Shown here piece by piece: positions 1 through 12,595 of a stretch of 64,000 nt of DNA. Each line of letters starts with the position of its first letter. The stretch's first letter is position 1. The position numbers were made by a program, and so were the translations under genes. The stretch is taken from NCBI GenBank assembly GCA_020744425.1, contig JAGMUV010000025.1, forward strand, positions 868,001 through 932,000. The letters run 5' to 3'. The notes under the pieces are model-generated. The model had not been told where the DNA came from, did not search any database, and saw only the letters and a list, made by a program, of their open reading frames with translations. The DNA comes from Dactylonectria macrodidyma (lineage: Eukaryota; Ascomycota; Sordariomycetes; Hypocreales; Nectriaceae).

Positions 1-18
1 CTTTGTACTATGTACTAC

Positions 19-282
19 CTAGAAGAAGCTAGCTCTTGTCATACTTCTACTTGCTGGACTGACTGAGTGTGGCGGAGAGTCCTCCACCTCAACCACCTCA
101 TCATACGGGCCAGGAAGGGCTGCAGTTCTGGACGTGGCCCGACGTTGGGATTGAAAGGAGTTGGCTAAGCCGCAACGGCCACAATAGTTTTCGCCGGCGT
201 ATATGGTGGTAAAGAGGTCATGGTGCTTCTTCCCGGCCTTGATGCAATAGACATACTTAGGGGGGATGTCTGGGGGTGCCAT
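19..282 (-). CDS. small hypothetical protein (87 aa), CxxC motif
   Basis: An ATG at 282 opens an 87-residue frame that ends in TAG at 19-21. The frame extends further upstream but only to a non-ATG codon. The N-terminal half is orderly (MAPPDIPPKYVYCIKAGKK) and has a CGRCG pair near residue 43 that could be half of a zinc-binding site. The C-terminal half is Ser/Pro/Arg-rich and low in complexity. I recognise no family. The gene may be longer, with exons outside the window or on the far side of an intron, since it lies at the window edge. It could also be a chance ORF. Confidence 0.35.
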   Translation of the reverse strand: MAPPDIPPKYVYCIKAGKKHHDLFTTIYAGENYCGRCGLANSFQSQRRATSRTAALPGPYDEVVEVEDSPPHSVSPASRSMTRASFF

Positions 283-809
283 TCCGTTTAAAGAGAGCGC
301 CGAAACTAGGGAAGGAAAAGAATGAATCGAATTGACATTGGAACGAGATTTAACATTTACAAAACATAACAAAGTTGCCCTTTGCGACGGCGGATGATGA
401 TCACTAGACTCTCTTCAGCATGAGATCGCCGCGCTAGTCCGCTGCTGACCCGACGCGGGAACACTGCACTATCCCACTGTTGGCTTATCACGCTGCTGCT
501 CACACACAGATGGTTGACACCTGCGGTGAAACCTCATACGCAAGAAATGGCCTTTGTTCAAATGGGGGTTCGCAATTTGAGCCTCTGAGTTTGAATTTGG
601 GGCCATAGTGAAGCAAAAACTTTGGGGTCTAAGGGGCACTGGCATTAGGGTTCCGTCGAGGTAATTTACCGAACGGTAATTTACCTATCTGACCAAGGTT
701 TTTGACGTCAGAAACCTCGAGGTATGTTACATGTCGACACTCTTTACACTCTTTACACTCTTCTAGGCGAAAGAACGGGTTGGCGCTGCCGTGAGCGTGG
801 CACCGGGAG
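283..809. other. intergenic, no gene recognised
   Basis: Normal base composition. It contains a short tandem CTCTTTACA run near 738-762. I see no coding frame, transposon end or RNA gene. Confidence 0.5.
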
Positions 810-1268
810 ATGGACGCGACCGCCGAGGAGATCATGGTTGCGGGTGGGGATTCGGTGATTGCGACGCGTCGCTCGTCGAGATCTGTGAAACCAACCGCGA
901 AAGCCCAAAAATTTTGGCAAGTAGCCTCAAGCCAGGCCGGAACATCGAAGAATGCCGGCACAAGGCAAGTGGCAGCAGGCGACAACGACTGGGACAATGC
1001 GGACGAGGGATTGCAGGCCATGGATGGCGTTGCCCGCAGCGATTCATCACCAATACAGATGATGCTCCAGACGACGCTCCAGGAAACGTCGAGCCATCTC
1101 ATGAGCAAGCAGAAACAGATGCTGGAGAGACTCTGGGATGCTTTGGTGGAGAACCAGCAGAAAGCGACAAAGGTGATTAGCGATCAGCTGGAGATGATCC
1201 GACAACTGCAGCAGGAGATACGGACGGTCAGGGCCGAGGCGTACGGTCGCACATTACCTTCCGAATAG
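810..1268 (+). CDS. hypothetical protein with C-terminal coiled coil (152 aa)
   Basis: The frame runs from ATG 810 to TAG 1268. The first ~85 residues are Ala/Ser/Thr-rich and probably disordered, with basic patches (TRRSSRSVKPTAKAQK). Residues ~86-145 are rich in Gln, Glu, Lys and Leu with heptad-like spacing (LQTTLQETSSHLMSKQKQML and onward), which suggests a coiled coil. Longer ORFs on the opposite strand and in another frame lack this ordered composition and are shadows. The layout resembles small gag-like or DNA-associated proteins common in fungal repeats, but no zinc knuckle is present. Function unknown. Confidence 0.45.
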   Translation: MDATAEEIMVAGGDSVIATRRSSRSVKPTAKAQKFWQVASSQAGTSKNAGTRQVAAGDNDWDNADEGLQAMDGVARSDSSPIQMMLQTTLQETSSHLMSKQKQMLERLWDALVENQQKATKVISDQLEMIRQLQQEIRTVRAEAYGRTLPSE

Positions 1269-1663
1269 TGTGCAGTACTGTAGTCTTGCAAGGGTCCACA
1301 ATATTACTAAGTATTTCCACATGGTTGAGGCTTCCCAAAAGGGTTATGTCACCCATGTGGTAATGTGCGACCGTAGACCGCTGCTGGCCCCGCCGGATAT
1401 GTATTTTGCCGAAATCCGCCGTGGCCGACGGTAGGGCTGATCTATGATAGAGAGCAATGTTGGGCTTCGGGTTGCGGGTTGGGACATGCGTCTTGGCGAC
1501 AGCTTGGAAGAACCTTTTTTTTTTGACTTTTTTTTTTTGCTTGAGAGCAATATCTTGCTGATTCAATACTTCTCATATTACTTATTAGCAATGCATAAAA
1601 CGGTCAATATGATGTATTTTATACTTTTGAACGTTATGAATCGTTTTTAAAAAGTTTTTAATC
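1269..1663. other. AT-rich intergenic with two oligo-T tracts
   Basis: Two oligo-T runs lie near 1,517-1,540, followed by an AT-rich stretch to 1,660. No supported coding region. Confidence 0.5.
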
Positions 1664-2545
1664 GCGGACACGCTGTTGTGTCTGAGCCCCACTTGCCGTC
1701 TGGCCTCATTCCTCCCTCTATTACCACAGAGAGTGATCCACAATAATGATGCACAGCACCAAGAATCAGGCTGCGATAACGACAGGATGGTCTCCCTCCC
1801 AGGATCCAATGTCTCATCAGGATGCACGTCTTGAGCAACACAAAGAAGGTCATTTAATCACTCACCACCGGCCGGGGCCCCTCAAACTTAGCACGGCTGA
1901 TTACGCACCCCCACAACCCCAGTAAGCAACCCCAGCTCGACCAAGGCAATGTCCAGTTCGGACGGCAAAGTGCATGATTGTTTTGGCGCTGCTGCAGGTT
2001 TGAGCATCAGGCAGTAATACCGCGTCTTGCCGGTTTTATCCGCCTTGGCTGCTGCGAGCAGACAAGAAACTCATTGGTCTTCGGATCGTGTGAGGTAAGA
2101 CAGGATCTAATGGCGAATAGAAAACGCAGATCATATACCCCTTGGCACGGAGCGGACCAGTCTGCCCCACTACGATTTGATGCTGCCGGGGTGTGCTGGG
2201 CAAGCGACACAATTTCAGCTCCTCACTGCTGCAACCTTCCGTGTCACCTCAAACTGAGGCAAGATATCACGTCCTGCTGCTGAGTTGACAGTTTCTCCCC
2301 TCACCGCCTCACGACAATGTCTCATGCATCTCCTTTTAAGGCAACTGCGTCTTGCCCCTCTCGCACCGGTAAGACCCGCCAGGCTGAATTAACGCCATCT
2401 TGGCTTTAGGGTTTGCTCACCTCTACGGAGTACATTTGTCTGTTAATCAAGCGCCGCCGAGGGTCTAATCCACGTGTCCTTGCCACGACTTAATCAGCTG
2501 CCTCAATTAGGCACCTATCTGGCGTGTGCTCATATCCGCCCTGCT
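1664..2545. repeat. dispersed repeat, copy 1 (most complete)
   Basis: The segment starts with AATCGCGGACACGCTGTTGT and is matched by diverged copies at 5,376-5,785 and 6,140-6,615. Landmarks shared with the other copies include the CCACAATAATG/CAGGCTG block (about 1,738-1,775), a CACCACCGG-GGGCCCC block (about 1,862-1,880), the GGCGAATAG-AACGCAGATCAT block (about 2,110-2,135) and the TGTTAATCAAGCGCC block (about 2,440). No terminal repeats or ORF were found, so the element class is unknown. It may be an eroded transposon or a subtelomere-type repeat. Confidence 0.6.
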
Positions 2546-3622
2546 TGTAAGGCTCGACCCCTACAAAGGGGCTGTAGTGGCTGCAGCCAGTTAAACAAGG
2601 ACAAGGGTTCCCATCAAAACCAAAAACAGCAATGGATTGACGCAGTTTTCTCTTTCCCTGGAGAGGAGATAACGTAGATCATCCGATCAAGGTCCATAGT
2701 ACTTGAGCTTTAGAAGCTAGCTAAAGAGCACTTGAGTAATAGTGTCACGGGCCAGGGCCTATATCCTTACGACTGTGCCGCAAGACGTACTAGGCTCGTG
2801 CGCGCCAGGGATGGGAAATTGTTCCACAGCTCAGGGGCATTTGAGAACTTCTTTCTTTCTTCTTCATCTTTAATGTAAATAGCATCCTGGACTAGATAAC
2901 TGGATTCCAGCTACTAGAGGCCGTTCACAAATGGTACGATTGTGAGGGCAATGACCTCCAAACCAAGGAATCATCCGTAATTTCTCTTCCATTTTAAAAA
3001 TTGAGCCGATCAGCTGCTTCCTATTTGCGGCGACAGGGGATCAGTACCGGGGACATGGAAGCTGGGGACTGGGGAAGGTGCATGGGCCAAGTTTTCTTGT
3101 ATTTGGACCCAGCACCAGCTCCGAGAAGTACCGCGCACGGACCACTGGGTCAGACGTGTCCGGATTAATACTTATTGCAGTATCCGGATTATCCCTTATC
3201 TTATCTTACCGAACGAGCAAGGGTACCGTGCTGTTTAGCAGGGATAGCGTTCGCGGCCCGAACACAAGCGAAATCCGACACCCTAAACCCATCATTGATC
3301 ATCCCAATTGAATTGACCGTATTGGATCTATCAGGTTATTAAATCTACTATCTAATCTACTAGACTCCGCTTTATTACTTAGTTCTAATACTAGTATTAT
3401 TTATTTAAGTAGTGTTACTAGTTTTTAGAACTTGCGACTCTGGACTTGGGACTTAATACAGTTCAGAAAGGTTAATAATAACTTAGCTAGATTGAAGTAT
3501 ATCCTTTTCACATCTTAATAGTTTAGATATTGCTTCCTAGTGCTCTTGAAGACTCAATCCCGCTGATAATTGCTAGGAGAGCTAGCATTACTACCACCAC
3601 AAATTAGCCTATCCTCTGATAC
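2546..3622. other. intergenic, no gene recognised
   Basis: Normal to AT-rich sequence. A 77-codon frame at 3,078-3,311 has no recognisable features and is not called. The AT-rich part (3,330-3,560) may be a decayed repeat. Confidence 0.4.
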
Positions 3623-5085
3623 CTATAGGACTGAAAGCCACAAGACAACTAAGCAAATAATAATAACAGCGAAATGAAACTCACAAGTCCCAGCAGTAAG
3701 TATGAATCCCGCGACTGTAAATGCCGTCTGCACATCTCCGCTCCTCACACTCCACACCACGCCTACGACCATCGAAAGCAGTACCGGCAGCGAGCCCGCT
3801 ACCGCAATGCGTGCGCCGTTCCAGCCTTCGACGAATTCGAGCGCGTGCCGGTGGTCCACCTGCCGCAGTCGAAACACCCAGTCAATCCAGTCGTGGTCGG
3901 TGTTGATGTGCGCCGGGCAGCGGAACGCGTAGAGAATCTCTTGCATCTCGAACTCGTCGAGCGGCACGGCGGTCGGGCGCGTCGTCGGCGTGAACTACCG
4001 CGCAAGAAATCTCTATCAGCATTGCCTCTCCTTGCGAAGCCAAGTCGTGAGGTCAGAGGGGCGAAGACAAGCGTCCTACGTACCTGGAGAAGCCGAAAGC
4101 CGCGGAGCGTCTTGAGAGAGAAGGCGCGCCGCCAGAAGCTACACATGTGGCGCAGATACTGCGTGCGCAGCTCGCGGAAGAACGCAACGTCTGTGGCGAC
4201 GAGCTGGGTCTGTTCTCTCAGCGCCTTTGCGAACGCGGCATCACTAGGAAGTCGCGCGCGGTTCAGCGTCTGGATCTGCCTGAGCTTGCAGCCTTGGGTG
4301 CCAGAGCGGTAGCAGACCAGGTTGAGAGAACAGGTCGGGCTCTTCGCGACGTGTTCTTGCAGTGTCCTCTCATCGAGGGACGTCGCTGCGTCGCCGGCGG
4401 CCGGCGTGTCAGTGGGCGTGCCCTTTGCCTTGGCGAGCCAAGGTCTTTTGGGGGGGACGATGCTTCTTGTGTTTTCAATCACGGGGATGCGCGTCGATGA
4501 TTGCAACTGGCTCCAGCTTTGGACTGGGGTATTGTAGTTTGCGAAATGCTGCATTAGGCGCGCGGGCCTGTAGTCGTCTACAAGAGGCTCAGCTCTCGCG
4601 GCGGGAGTAGGTGCTGTATTCTTCTGAGCTGACCTGCGGAGCCCAAAGGGGGCTTTTGAACTTCGCCTGCCGAGAAACCTGGAAGATAGTTCCGGAAACT
4701 TGACTTGTGTGGTCTTAGATTTTTCATCCTCGACTATGTCTGACAATGGGGGGTTGTCAACCTCGCCGTAATCCAAGATGCAAGGGGTGTCTGCGAACTG
4801 GAATTTCGAGATACGAGGAAGCTTCTCAGATCTCCGAGGAGCCGGTAGCAATGGTGGATGTGCCTTAGACAACTTGGCCGAAGCAGCCTTCGTCGATGGG
4901 CCTTCGACATCGTGATTAGAGCCCAGTTCGGCGTTAGAGCTATTGCTAGAAATCGTCCTGGATGGCAAAGTTGTCGGATTTAGCGCCACTGCTGGTTGCG
5001 TACCTGATATGGCCGTGATACTTGGCGTTTCGTCTGGTCGCATTGAAATCGTGACCCCAGGCACATTCTGACGTTCTTGCGCCAT
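3623..5085 (-). CDS. fungal integral membrane protein, two exons (about 457 aa)
   Basis: Exon 1 runs from ATG 5,085 to 4,084. Exon 2 runs from 3,994 to the stop at 3,623. The 89-nt intron (3,995-4,083) has GTACGT at the donor, a GCTGAT branch-like site and a TAG acceptor, and joins the two frames in phase. Residues ~1-230 are Ser/Pro-rich and probably disordered. The end of exon 1 has the ordered block FFRELRTQYLRHMCSFWRR then LKTL, and exon 2 begins with a segment containing WIDWVFRLRQVDHRHALEF. One strong hydrophobic helix follows (IAVAGSLPVLLSMVVGVVW) and a second hydrophobic stretch lies at the C-terminus. This order (acidic/basic soluble part, short Trp-rich domain, C-terminal membrane segments) fits a widespread uncharacterised fungal family with repeat-like expansion. 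Uncertainties: an upstream exon is possible because the frame stays open to 5,130, and a GTGAGT near 3,690 could start a second intron changing the last ~20 residues. Molecular function is unknown. Confidence 0.7.
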
Positions 5086-5375
5086 GTTAGGATATGAGAA
5101 GTTCTGTACCTTCAAGTTTGGGATCTTCACTAGAAATCTTTAGTAGAAAATCAATCGAATTCAGGATAGAAAGTTAGATCAAGCAATAATAACCTTGAGA
5201 CGAGGCTCTGTCGCTTGGCGGCCTTCAATTAGTTGAGTTTGCGGCTGAGGCTGTGTATTAAGTTATATATTACAACGACCTAAAAAATATGCCCGTTGGT
5301 TTGCCTTCCGCTCAGCCCTCCATCTATAGTGATGCAATTGGCTCGTCGCGGTTAAAACGCTGAACTTAATATAAT
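5086..5375. other. 5' flank of the membrane-protein gene
   Basis: AT-rich sequence containing the presumed promoter and 5' leader of the minus-strand gene that starts at 5,085. No specific element was identified. Confidence 0.35.
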
Positions 5376-5785
5376 CGCGGATGCGCTGTTGTAGTTAGTG
5401 CCCCACTTGCGGCCGTATCACAGAGGTCCTGTTGAAATCTGCAAAATAGGGGCCCCATGCAGATTGCTGGGATTATCATGCGTTATAGCCACCAACAGGT
5501 CCACGGTAATGATCCACAACACTAAGAACGGTCAGGCTGAATAACGACGGAATGGTCTCACTTCCAGAGCCTGATGTCCCGTCAGAATGCACATCTTAAA
5601 CAACATAAAGAGGGTTGTATAAGTATTAATCACCGCTTGGGCCTCTATTAAACGTACTGTGGTTAGCTACCTGCTTCTGCAACCTTCTAGGAAGCCACCT
5701 CAACACGGCCAAGGCAAAGTGTAGTCCGGTCAGCAAATTGCATCACTGTTTTAGTGTTACTACAGGCAGCGATCTATAAATACAT
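5376..5785. repeat. dispersed repeat, copy 2 (partial)
   Basis: The copy starts AATCGCGGATGCGCTGTTGT and follows copy 1 (1,664) through the CCCCACTTGC, TGATCCACAA, CAGGCTG and CACCGCT-GGGCC blocks to the GTTTTAG-GTT end near 5,770. Much of copy 1 downstream of this is absent. Copy differences are mainly transitions. Confidence 0.6.
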
Positions 5786-5977
5786 TTCTAGCAAACTAGT
5801 AGAGCCGGGGGGGGGGGGGTCTGTGCGCGGATTTTTCAGCTAATGGCGCAGCGGAAAATAGGCATCTTATGAACTTGAAGTGCCTAGGATAACTGGGGAT
5901 TTGCAGTTAGGAGAAAGATGTTGGATAGCTTATGTGACCATTTGATGACCTTGAACATGTGTGTATTCTGTATCTGT

Positions 5978-6150
5978 TAACTGTAGCTCCCGCCCCTTAA
6001 GGTAAGAGGGTATACCCCCTTGCTAACTAACATAGCAGTAAGGGGCCGAGGGCCCGGCGAGCCCTGCCCGAATCGGTCCTGGAGAGGCCTCTATTCCTTA
6101 CGTGATATCCTGAAGCCCTGATGCTCTATGCCTCCAATTTAACAGATCTA
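5978..6150. repeat. GC-rich dispersed repeat, copy a
   Basis: The block has GTAGCTCCCGCCCCTTAAGG, then CCGAGGGCCCGGCGAGCCCT, then TCGGTCCTG and ATGCCTCCAATTTAACAG. It is matched in the same order at 61,436-61,610, in a RIP-damaged version at 33,105-33,215, and by its central GGCGAGCCCT hairpin alone at about 52,535-52,605. Just upstream is a run of 13 G (about 5,807-5,819). The element type is unknown. Confidence 0.55.
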
Positions 6151-6615
6151 CAATAATGGTCCACAATACCGAGAGCTGTCAGGCTGCAATAACGACGGAA
6201 TGGTCTCCTCTCCCTGGTCCAATGTCATTTGATCACTGACCACCGCTCGGGCCCCTTCAAACATCAACGCGGCCGCTCACGCCCCCGCAACCCTGCTGGT
6301 AACAAGCGACTCATAGATCTTCATCTTATGTAAGATAAGACAAGCTCGGTCACAACCTGACACCTGCAATGCAGCAGCATGGATTTTCGGTTGGGGCGAA
6401 TAGATAACGCAGATCATCTAGTCGGCCCTAAGCGATCTGCTCCGGACGAGACTGCAGGGTGTCCGGGGCAAGCGACGGACTTCAGCTACAGTGGGGGTTG
6501 CTCACATCTACATTGGTCTGTTAATCAAGCGCCACTAAAGGTCTGATACCCATGTGTCCCCGCCACGACTGGATCAGCTGCCTGCCAATTCGGCACCTTC
6601 TCTTGTACTGCCCAA
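6140..6615. repeat. dispersed repeat, copy 3 (internally deleted)
   Basis: This copy follows copy 1 from the CACAATAATGG-CCACAA block through GGCGAATAGATAACGCAGAT, GGGGCAAGCGAC and GTCTGTTAATCAAGCGCC to the CAGCTGCCT end near 6,590. It is shorter than copy 1 because of internal gaps. Confidence 0.6.
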
Positions 6616-7047
6616 GGCATTCTGGAAGGCTGACTGGAATCCCTTGTCATGGCCGACACCACCAGATGTAATATACGGATTATTCCGCACAAGTGCGCAT
6701 CAGTAGCTCTCTGTCACGAGCCAGAACCCCTATTTGCACCGCCTCCTATGTACATATAAGGCTTTTGTCTGGGCAAACCGAAGCGGTGTGCATCGCCTGG
6801 ACAAAAGGCATTTTACTCGTCCCCCTGGTTTGTGATCATCGTGCTCAACGACCCTAGTTGCCGACCACTAAGAACTAGTGTTTGATTGGGCGCTGGAGGC
6901 CGCTATAAAGCAAGCAAGCCGCTCCGGGCAGTCTCTGGAAAAGATGCTAAAATGTTAGCACTCTGCGGGGGAGACTTGGGGGGCACTTTACGCTTCCGAC
7001 CTGATTCTCCACTAAGCAGTTACGAAGTGTCACATGAGATAAAAATG
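6616..7047. other. intergenic, no gene recognised
   Basis: Normal composition. An 84-codon frame at 6,886-7,140 runs across the start of a TIR element and an LTR, so it is not a gene. Nothing else is recognised. Confidence 0.4.
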
Positions 7048-7064
7048 GAGCGTGACTCTCAAGC

Positions 7065-7273
7065 TGTTAGATTGGAGCATGTACAAAGCACCTTATCGGG
7101 CGGTCATGTAGTGACCTCCAGGGTTAAGACTGCCTATTAGTGCAGATACCTCAGGCCCCCACTTTTAGTAGTAATTAGAACATATATATAGTCATGGCCA
7201 GAAGACCTCCTAAATATATATAGACAATATACATATAATCAAGTCATCTAAGTACTATACTAGCTTTCTAATA
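7065..7273 (+). repeat. 5' LTR of copia family 1 (209 bp)
   Basis: Starts TGTTAGATTGG, ends TTTCTAATA. It retains more C and G than the 3' LTR and continues directly into the RIP-damaged interior. It pairs with 12,387-12,595. Confidence 0.85.
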
Positions 7274-10200
7274 ATTAAAAGTCTTATATATTATATTACT
7301 ACTTAATTAAATACTTAACTAAGTATAGATTATATATAAGTACTTATAGAATACTTACTAAGAATAATAATAACTAATTTAACTACTAGGCTTATTATAA
7401 AAGATAATTAGATTACTTAATTTAAAATACTTAAGATAAAGGCTAAGAGAGAGGACCTTTAAGACTTCTTTAACTTTATAAAGACTAATAAGCTAGAGCT
7501 TATACTTATAGTACTAACTCCTTTAAATATTAAGAAGTTCTATAAGAAATATATATTAAGTAATTATAGAATGCTTACTAATACTCTATTAACCTTTACT
7601 TAAAGTATTAATATAATTATAGCTTAAATAGATAATAATAATTTAACTTTTTAAAAAGAGGATAATATAACTATTTAAGCTTAAGATATTAATAAATTAA
7701 TAAAAAAAGGTCTTTAAATATATAATATATTATAGATTAACTATAAGTATTATAATAAGCTATACTTATAAATAATTAAAAAGATAAAGACTATTAAAGA
7801 CTAAGTTATAAATATAATTAATAAAATCTACTTTTAATACTATTACTTAAATAAGAAGTCCTTTATTAAGTAAATCCAGTTATTTTATAATAAGTTCTTC
7901 TTTACTAAAGATAAATATAAGTAAAAAGCTTACTAAGTATATTATAAAATACTAACTAAACTATACTTAAATAAGATTATAATCTATTAAATAACTAATA
8001 ACTAGCTTATATATTAAAAGAATACTATTAATAAAGCTTAGGATATTAAGTTTTAAAAAGTAATAGAGCTTAATTAATAGCTTAATAACTTAACTAATGC
8101 TTTATAATCTATATTAATAGAGTTATAAATTAATACTTATAGTATAACCTAGACCTTTTAAATTAAAGCTAGTACTCTTACTATTAAGCTAATTATAGTA
8201 AATATTTATAAAGCAATTAATAACTAGCTAGAGCTTCTAAAGAAAGTAAGAATTATACTAAATGCTTTTTATAATAAAGGTAGCTAAAAAGAATAAAATA
8301 AAAGTCACTTAGAGAATACTTAGTAAAGGGGCAGAAGTAAGAAGCATTTTTACTAGAGCATTAAAGACAATAAGGAATCTAAGTGCTTAGTATACTACCT
8401 CTTCTATCTATTTATATAATATTACTACGCTTTTCTAAAGAGAATACTATAAGGATTTCTACTTATTAAGCATATTACTAACTATATTAAGTAGTGGATC
8501 GAAAGGAATGAAGATAATCTAACTAATTGGATTAAAAAGATTAAACTAAAAGGGTCTGTATGACTTAGACTAGTAAGGTCTTATAATACAAATACTATTC
8601 TAATAGCTAGTAAATACTATTTACTATAAGATTCTATCTTCTTAGACTTAGGAGTAATACTAAATATCTTTTATAATATAATAAGAATAAAGAACTTATA
8701 AGCAGCTTTCTTAAGAGACTTCTTTTAGTTAAGTATATAATAAGTATTAATTAATAAATATAGTAAAGGAACTATTATTCTAATAGCTATTAATAGTTTA
8801 CTAAAAAAGCTTATAGTCCTTAATATTATATTATATATAGCTCTTATTACTAACTTTATATCCTTCTTAAAGTTAAAAAAGTGAGGCATTTAGTAAGATA
8901 TAAGACTAAGAAATAATTATCTTAAGAGATTAAATAGAACCTTCTTTAAAGCTATTAATAAGTAAGAGGGATAGTAGGTCCTTAAAGGGAAGGAGAGCTA
9001 ACTGATTATATTAAATACTTAATAAGCACTTACTAATAGCTTAATAGCACTCCTCTTTAATTAACCTTAAAAGAGATAAAAGTATATATTATAGACTTAT
9101 AAATAACCTTTCTAAAGAGATACTATTATATAATATTAATAGCTAGGTCATCCAGGCCTTAATGCCCTTAGATGCTTAATAAGCGCTTTAAGAGGCGTTA
9201 GACTAAAGATAAAAGAGCCTAAGGGGCTATAAAGGATTATAACTATTAACTATAATGCTTATAATATAGCGAAGGCCTGCTAAATGATTAGACAGGCTCT
9301 GTAAAAAGTAATAGCTAGAGTAAGGCTAGGTAATTATATTACTCTCGATTTCTATTTAATAACCTAAGGCTATACTAATTATATATTAGTCTAGATCTTT
9401 ATAGATAGAACTATTAATTATTTATAAGACTATTATATAAATAATTAGTTAATACTTATACTATGCTTAGTAATTACTCATTTTCTTAAGATACTAAAGG
9501 TTTAATACTTTATTAAAGTTAAAGCAATTAAATATAATAATAAGATTATAAACATATACTTACAGATTATAGAATTACTAAGGGATTATAGAATACTTAC
9601 TAAGCCTTTAGTACTTAATACTTAAGTATAAAATAGAAGTATAGAATGAGTAATTACTATTATTATCTAAAAGAACTATATAATATATACTAAAGCTAAG
9701 CTACTTAAATACCTATAGCTAGAGTTAATAAAGGCAGCTACTTACTTATATAATTATATATTATTAATATATAAGAACTAAAAGACCTTATATAAGCTAT
9801 TCTATAACTAATTTTAGCTAGAGGAGACTATAAAGCCTGATCTCTTATACTTCTAAGCATATAGTTATAAAGTCTTCACTCTTATAACCAATGCATAGCT
9901 ATAAAAGAACTGGTTATAAAGGCAGTTACTAAGAGCCTGGATTGGCTTCTTAATTAGTTATATATCTAGCAATTCCTTTAGAATATAAAATCCATTATAG
10001 AAAGAGGTCTTTATTACTTAGGATATTATGTTTAATAAATAGTAACTATTTAATAAGCGCTTAAAAAGCCTTTAGGACAATTTATTAAAAGAAGATCTTA
10101 AGGCTATTTAAAAGTAGATCTAGAAGCTACTATTAATATAAGAATATATAAAGTAGTAAGTATTATAACCGCTAGATAATAAAGTAAATAAGATCTAAGA

Positions 10201-12386
10201 TAGGTTAGAAGATAGTTACTTTACTAAATACTTAGTAAGTAATTAAGAATAAGAAGAGCCTAAAGAGATATTAGAAGGGTATATAATAGCTAAGTTTAAA
10301 TTACTTCTTACTTTCTTATAGTTATTACTTACTACATTTTTCTATACTTTAGCTATTAGTCTTAGTATAAAGGGATATAAGGAAAGAGAAGTAAATAATA
10401 AGATTAGTTATAAAAAGGTTAGTAAATAGCTAATAAGATAAAGGATCTCCTTTAAAGCAGCATTCCTAATCAGAAGACTTTAATTATTAAAACACTATAT
10501 AAGCAACCGCCGAGCAGTCTATAGTAGCCTAGCTAGCTCCATTAGATCATTTAATAGAAGAAGTATTATTCGCCCTTAGATTGAACTAAGTATAAAAAAG
10601 CAAGAAGCCTAGCAGAATAGGATAAGCTCTATAATTACTATAAGAAAGTAAGAAGCCTAGTAGGATAAGACGAGCTTTATACTTAGGGAGGAAAGGCAGC
10701 TTATTATTAGTATATATTAGTAACTATTAGAGCTATTTCTTAGCTTATATATAAAGAGATTAAGTTATTTATACTAAGATATAATACTTATAATTAAGAA
10801 AGTATATTTATAGAATTATATAGAGTTATAATTATAAATTAAAATTACTAAGTTTATAGTAAAAGATTATTAAGTACTTAGTTATTATTAAGTCTATATT
10901 TATAAGCTTAATAAGTATAAGAGATTCTTAAAGATTAAAGTATATTTTATAATATATAATAATTAATAAGCGATTAATAGCTAAGAAACTTATATAATAA
11001 CCTTAATAAGCATATTATTTAAGACCTTTATAGTCCTAATTAACTATTTTAATTATAATATATTATAATATAATATAGTTAATGCTTTTATATATATAAA
11101 GTTTAATAAAGAGATTTATATAGAAATGCTTAAAGGATATTAAAAGCTAGAAATAATCCTAAAACTATAAAAAGCTCTTTATAGTCTTAGATAATTGCTT
11201 TTATTATAGTAAAAGCACTTTAAGAAGGGTTTATTACTAGTAGGCTTTTACTAAGTGCTAGATAAGGACTATTACTAGCTTTATAAGAATATTATCTTCT
11301 TCTTTTATATAAATAACTATATCCTCTGCTTTTTAAAGCAGATCAAGCCCTAAGTAATATTACTAATAGAAGACTTATAGAAGACCTATTATTTAAAAGG
11401 AAGCAAGCCTTTATAGTAATTCTTAGGGATTAAAGTAATCTAAGATTATAAAAACCATTACTTATAGCTCTTATAGTCCTCCTATATTAATAAGATATAC
11501 TAACTGCTTATTAATTATATATTAAGACTATAAGTAATAACTCTTATAATATAAGAAGAACTATTACTCTATAAAGAGATCGCTAGCTCTAAAAGCATTA
11601 ATCTTTATTAATATAAAGTTAGAATGATTATATATATAGCTATAATGACCTAACTGGATGTAATATTTATAACAAGCTAGCTAGCTAGGTTTAATCAGAA
11701 CCTAGGGCTATAGTACTATTAAGCAGCTAATCAGGCCTTATAGTACTTTATTAAAATACACAGTCTTTCCTTTAAATATAATATAATTCCTAAATATAAA
11801 AAAGATAGCTTATAAGTAGCTTCTAATATAAGTCTTATAAATAACTCAACAGACTATTAAAGCTTATAAGCCTTTATTATAAGGCTATTCAAAAGGGTTA
11901 TATTATAAAAAGTAAATAAGCAGAATATAATTATAATATTAATAACTAAAGCTAAGCTGCTTACTTTATTCTAAACTACTAAAGAAGCCCTTTTTATAAG
12001 CAGACTTATTTTAGTATTAAAAATCAACTTATCTTTACTAACTGCTCACTAAGTAACTACCTTACTCTTAAGAGTTACTATTAAGTATAATAATAAATAA
12101 ACTATCTAACTAATTATAGTAGAGCTCGTATAACTATAGACGAAGTTATAGCATATTAATATTTATAATTATTAGCTTAAGTAAGAAATATTAGAAGAAA
12201 AGATTAAAGTAATCTATACTCTATTAATATGATTACTTACTAATAGCTTAATAAAGAGCCTACTAGAAGAGGCATTTACTAAATTCACTTAGTAGCTTAA
12301 GCTAATAGATCTTTCTAATTAATTAGAATAATTAAGAAAAGATAAAGAGCGCAGTTTAATAGTAATGCTCTTAAGCTAAAGGGGTA

Positions 12387-12595
12387 TATTAGATTAGAGT
12401 ATATATAAAGCACTTTATTAAGTAGTTATATAATGACCTCTAGGGTTAAGACTGCCTATTAATATAAATACTTTAGGCTCTTACTTTTAGTAGTAATTAG
12501 AATATATACGCAATTATGGCTAGGAGACCTCCTAGATATATACAGATAATATATACATAATTAAGTCATCTAAGTGCTATGCTAGCTTTCTGATA
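12387..12595 (+). repeat. 3' LTR of copia family 1 (209 bp)
   Basis: Starts TATTAGATTAG directly after the AAAGGGG purine tract and ends TTTCTGATA. It has the same length as the 5' LTR and differs from it mostly by transitions. Confidence 0.85.

Larger units (their letters stand above)
7065..12595 (+). mobile_element. Ty1/copia LTR retrotransposon, full length, RIP-inactivated (family 1)
   Basis: LTRs of 209 bp at 7,065-7,273 and 12,387-12,595 start TGTTAGATTGG (TATTAGATTAG in the mutated copy) and end TTTCT-ATA. The target duplication is CAAGC (7,060-7,064) and TAAGC (12,596-12,600), differing by one C-to-T change. A polypurine tract AAAGGGG precedes the 3' LTR. The interior has almost no CA or TG and is full of stops, but reading stops as former Gln/Trp codons shows a copia-type reverse transcriptase: KALYSLR at about 11,171 and FYINNYIL at about 11,304, the decayed form of the YVDD box. 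Integrase-type sequence lies upstream (about 9,250-9,900), the copia order. A near-identical-length copy lies inverted at 34,285-40,293. Confidence 0.88.

Noticed and set aside
6886..7140. 84-codon frame as a gene
   Set aside because: It runs across the start of a TIR element (7,048) and into a copia LTR (7,065).
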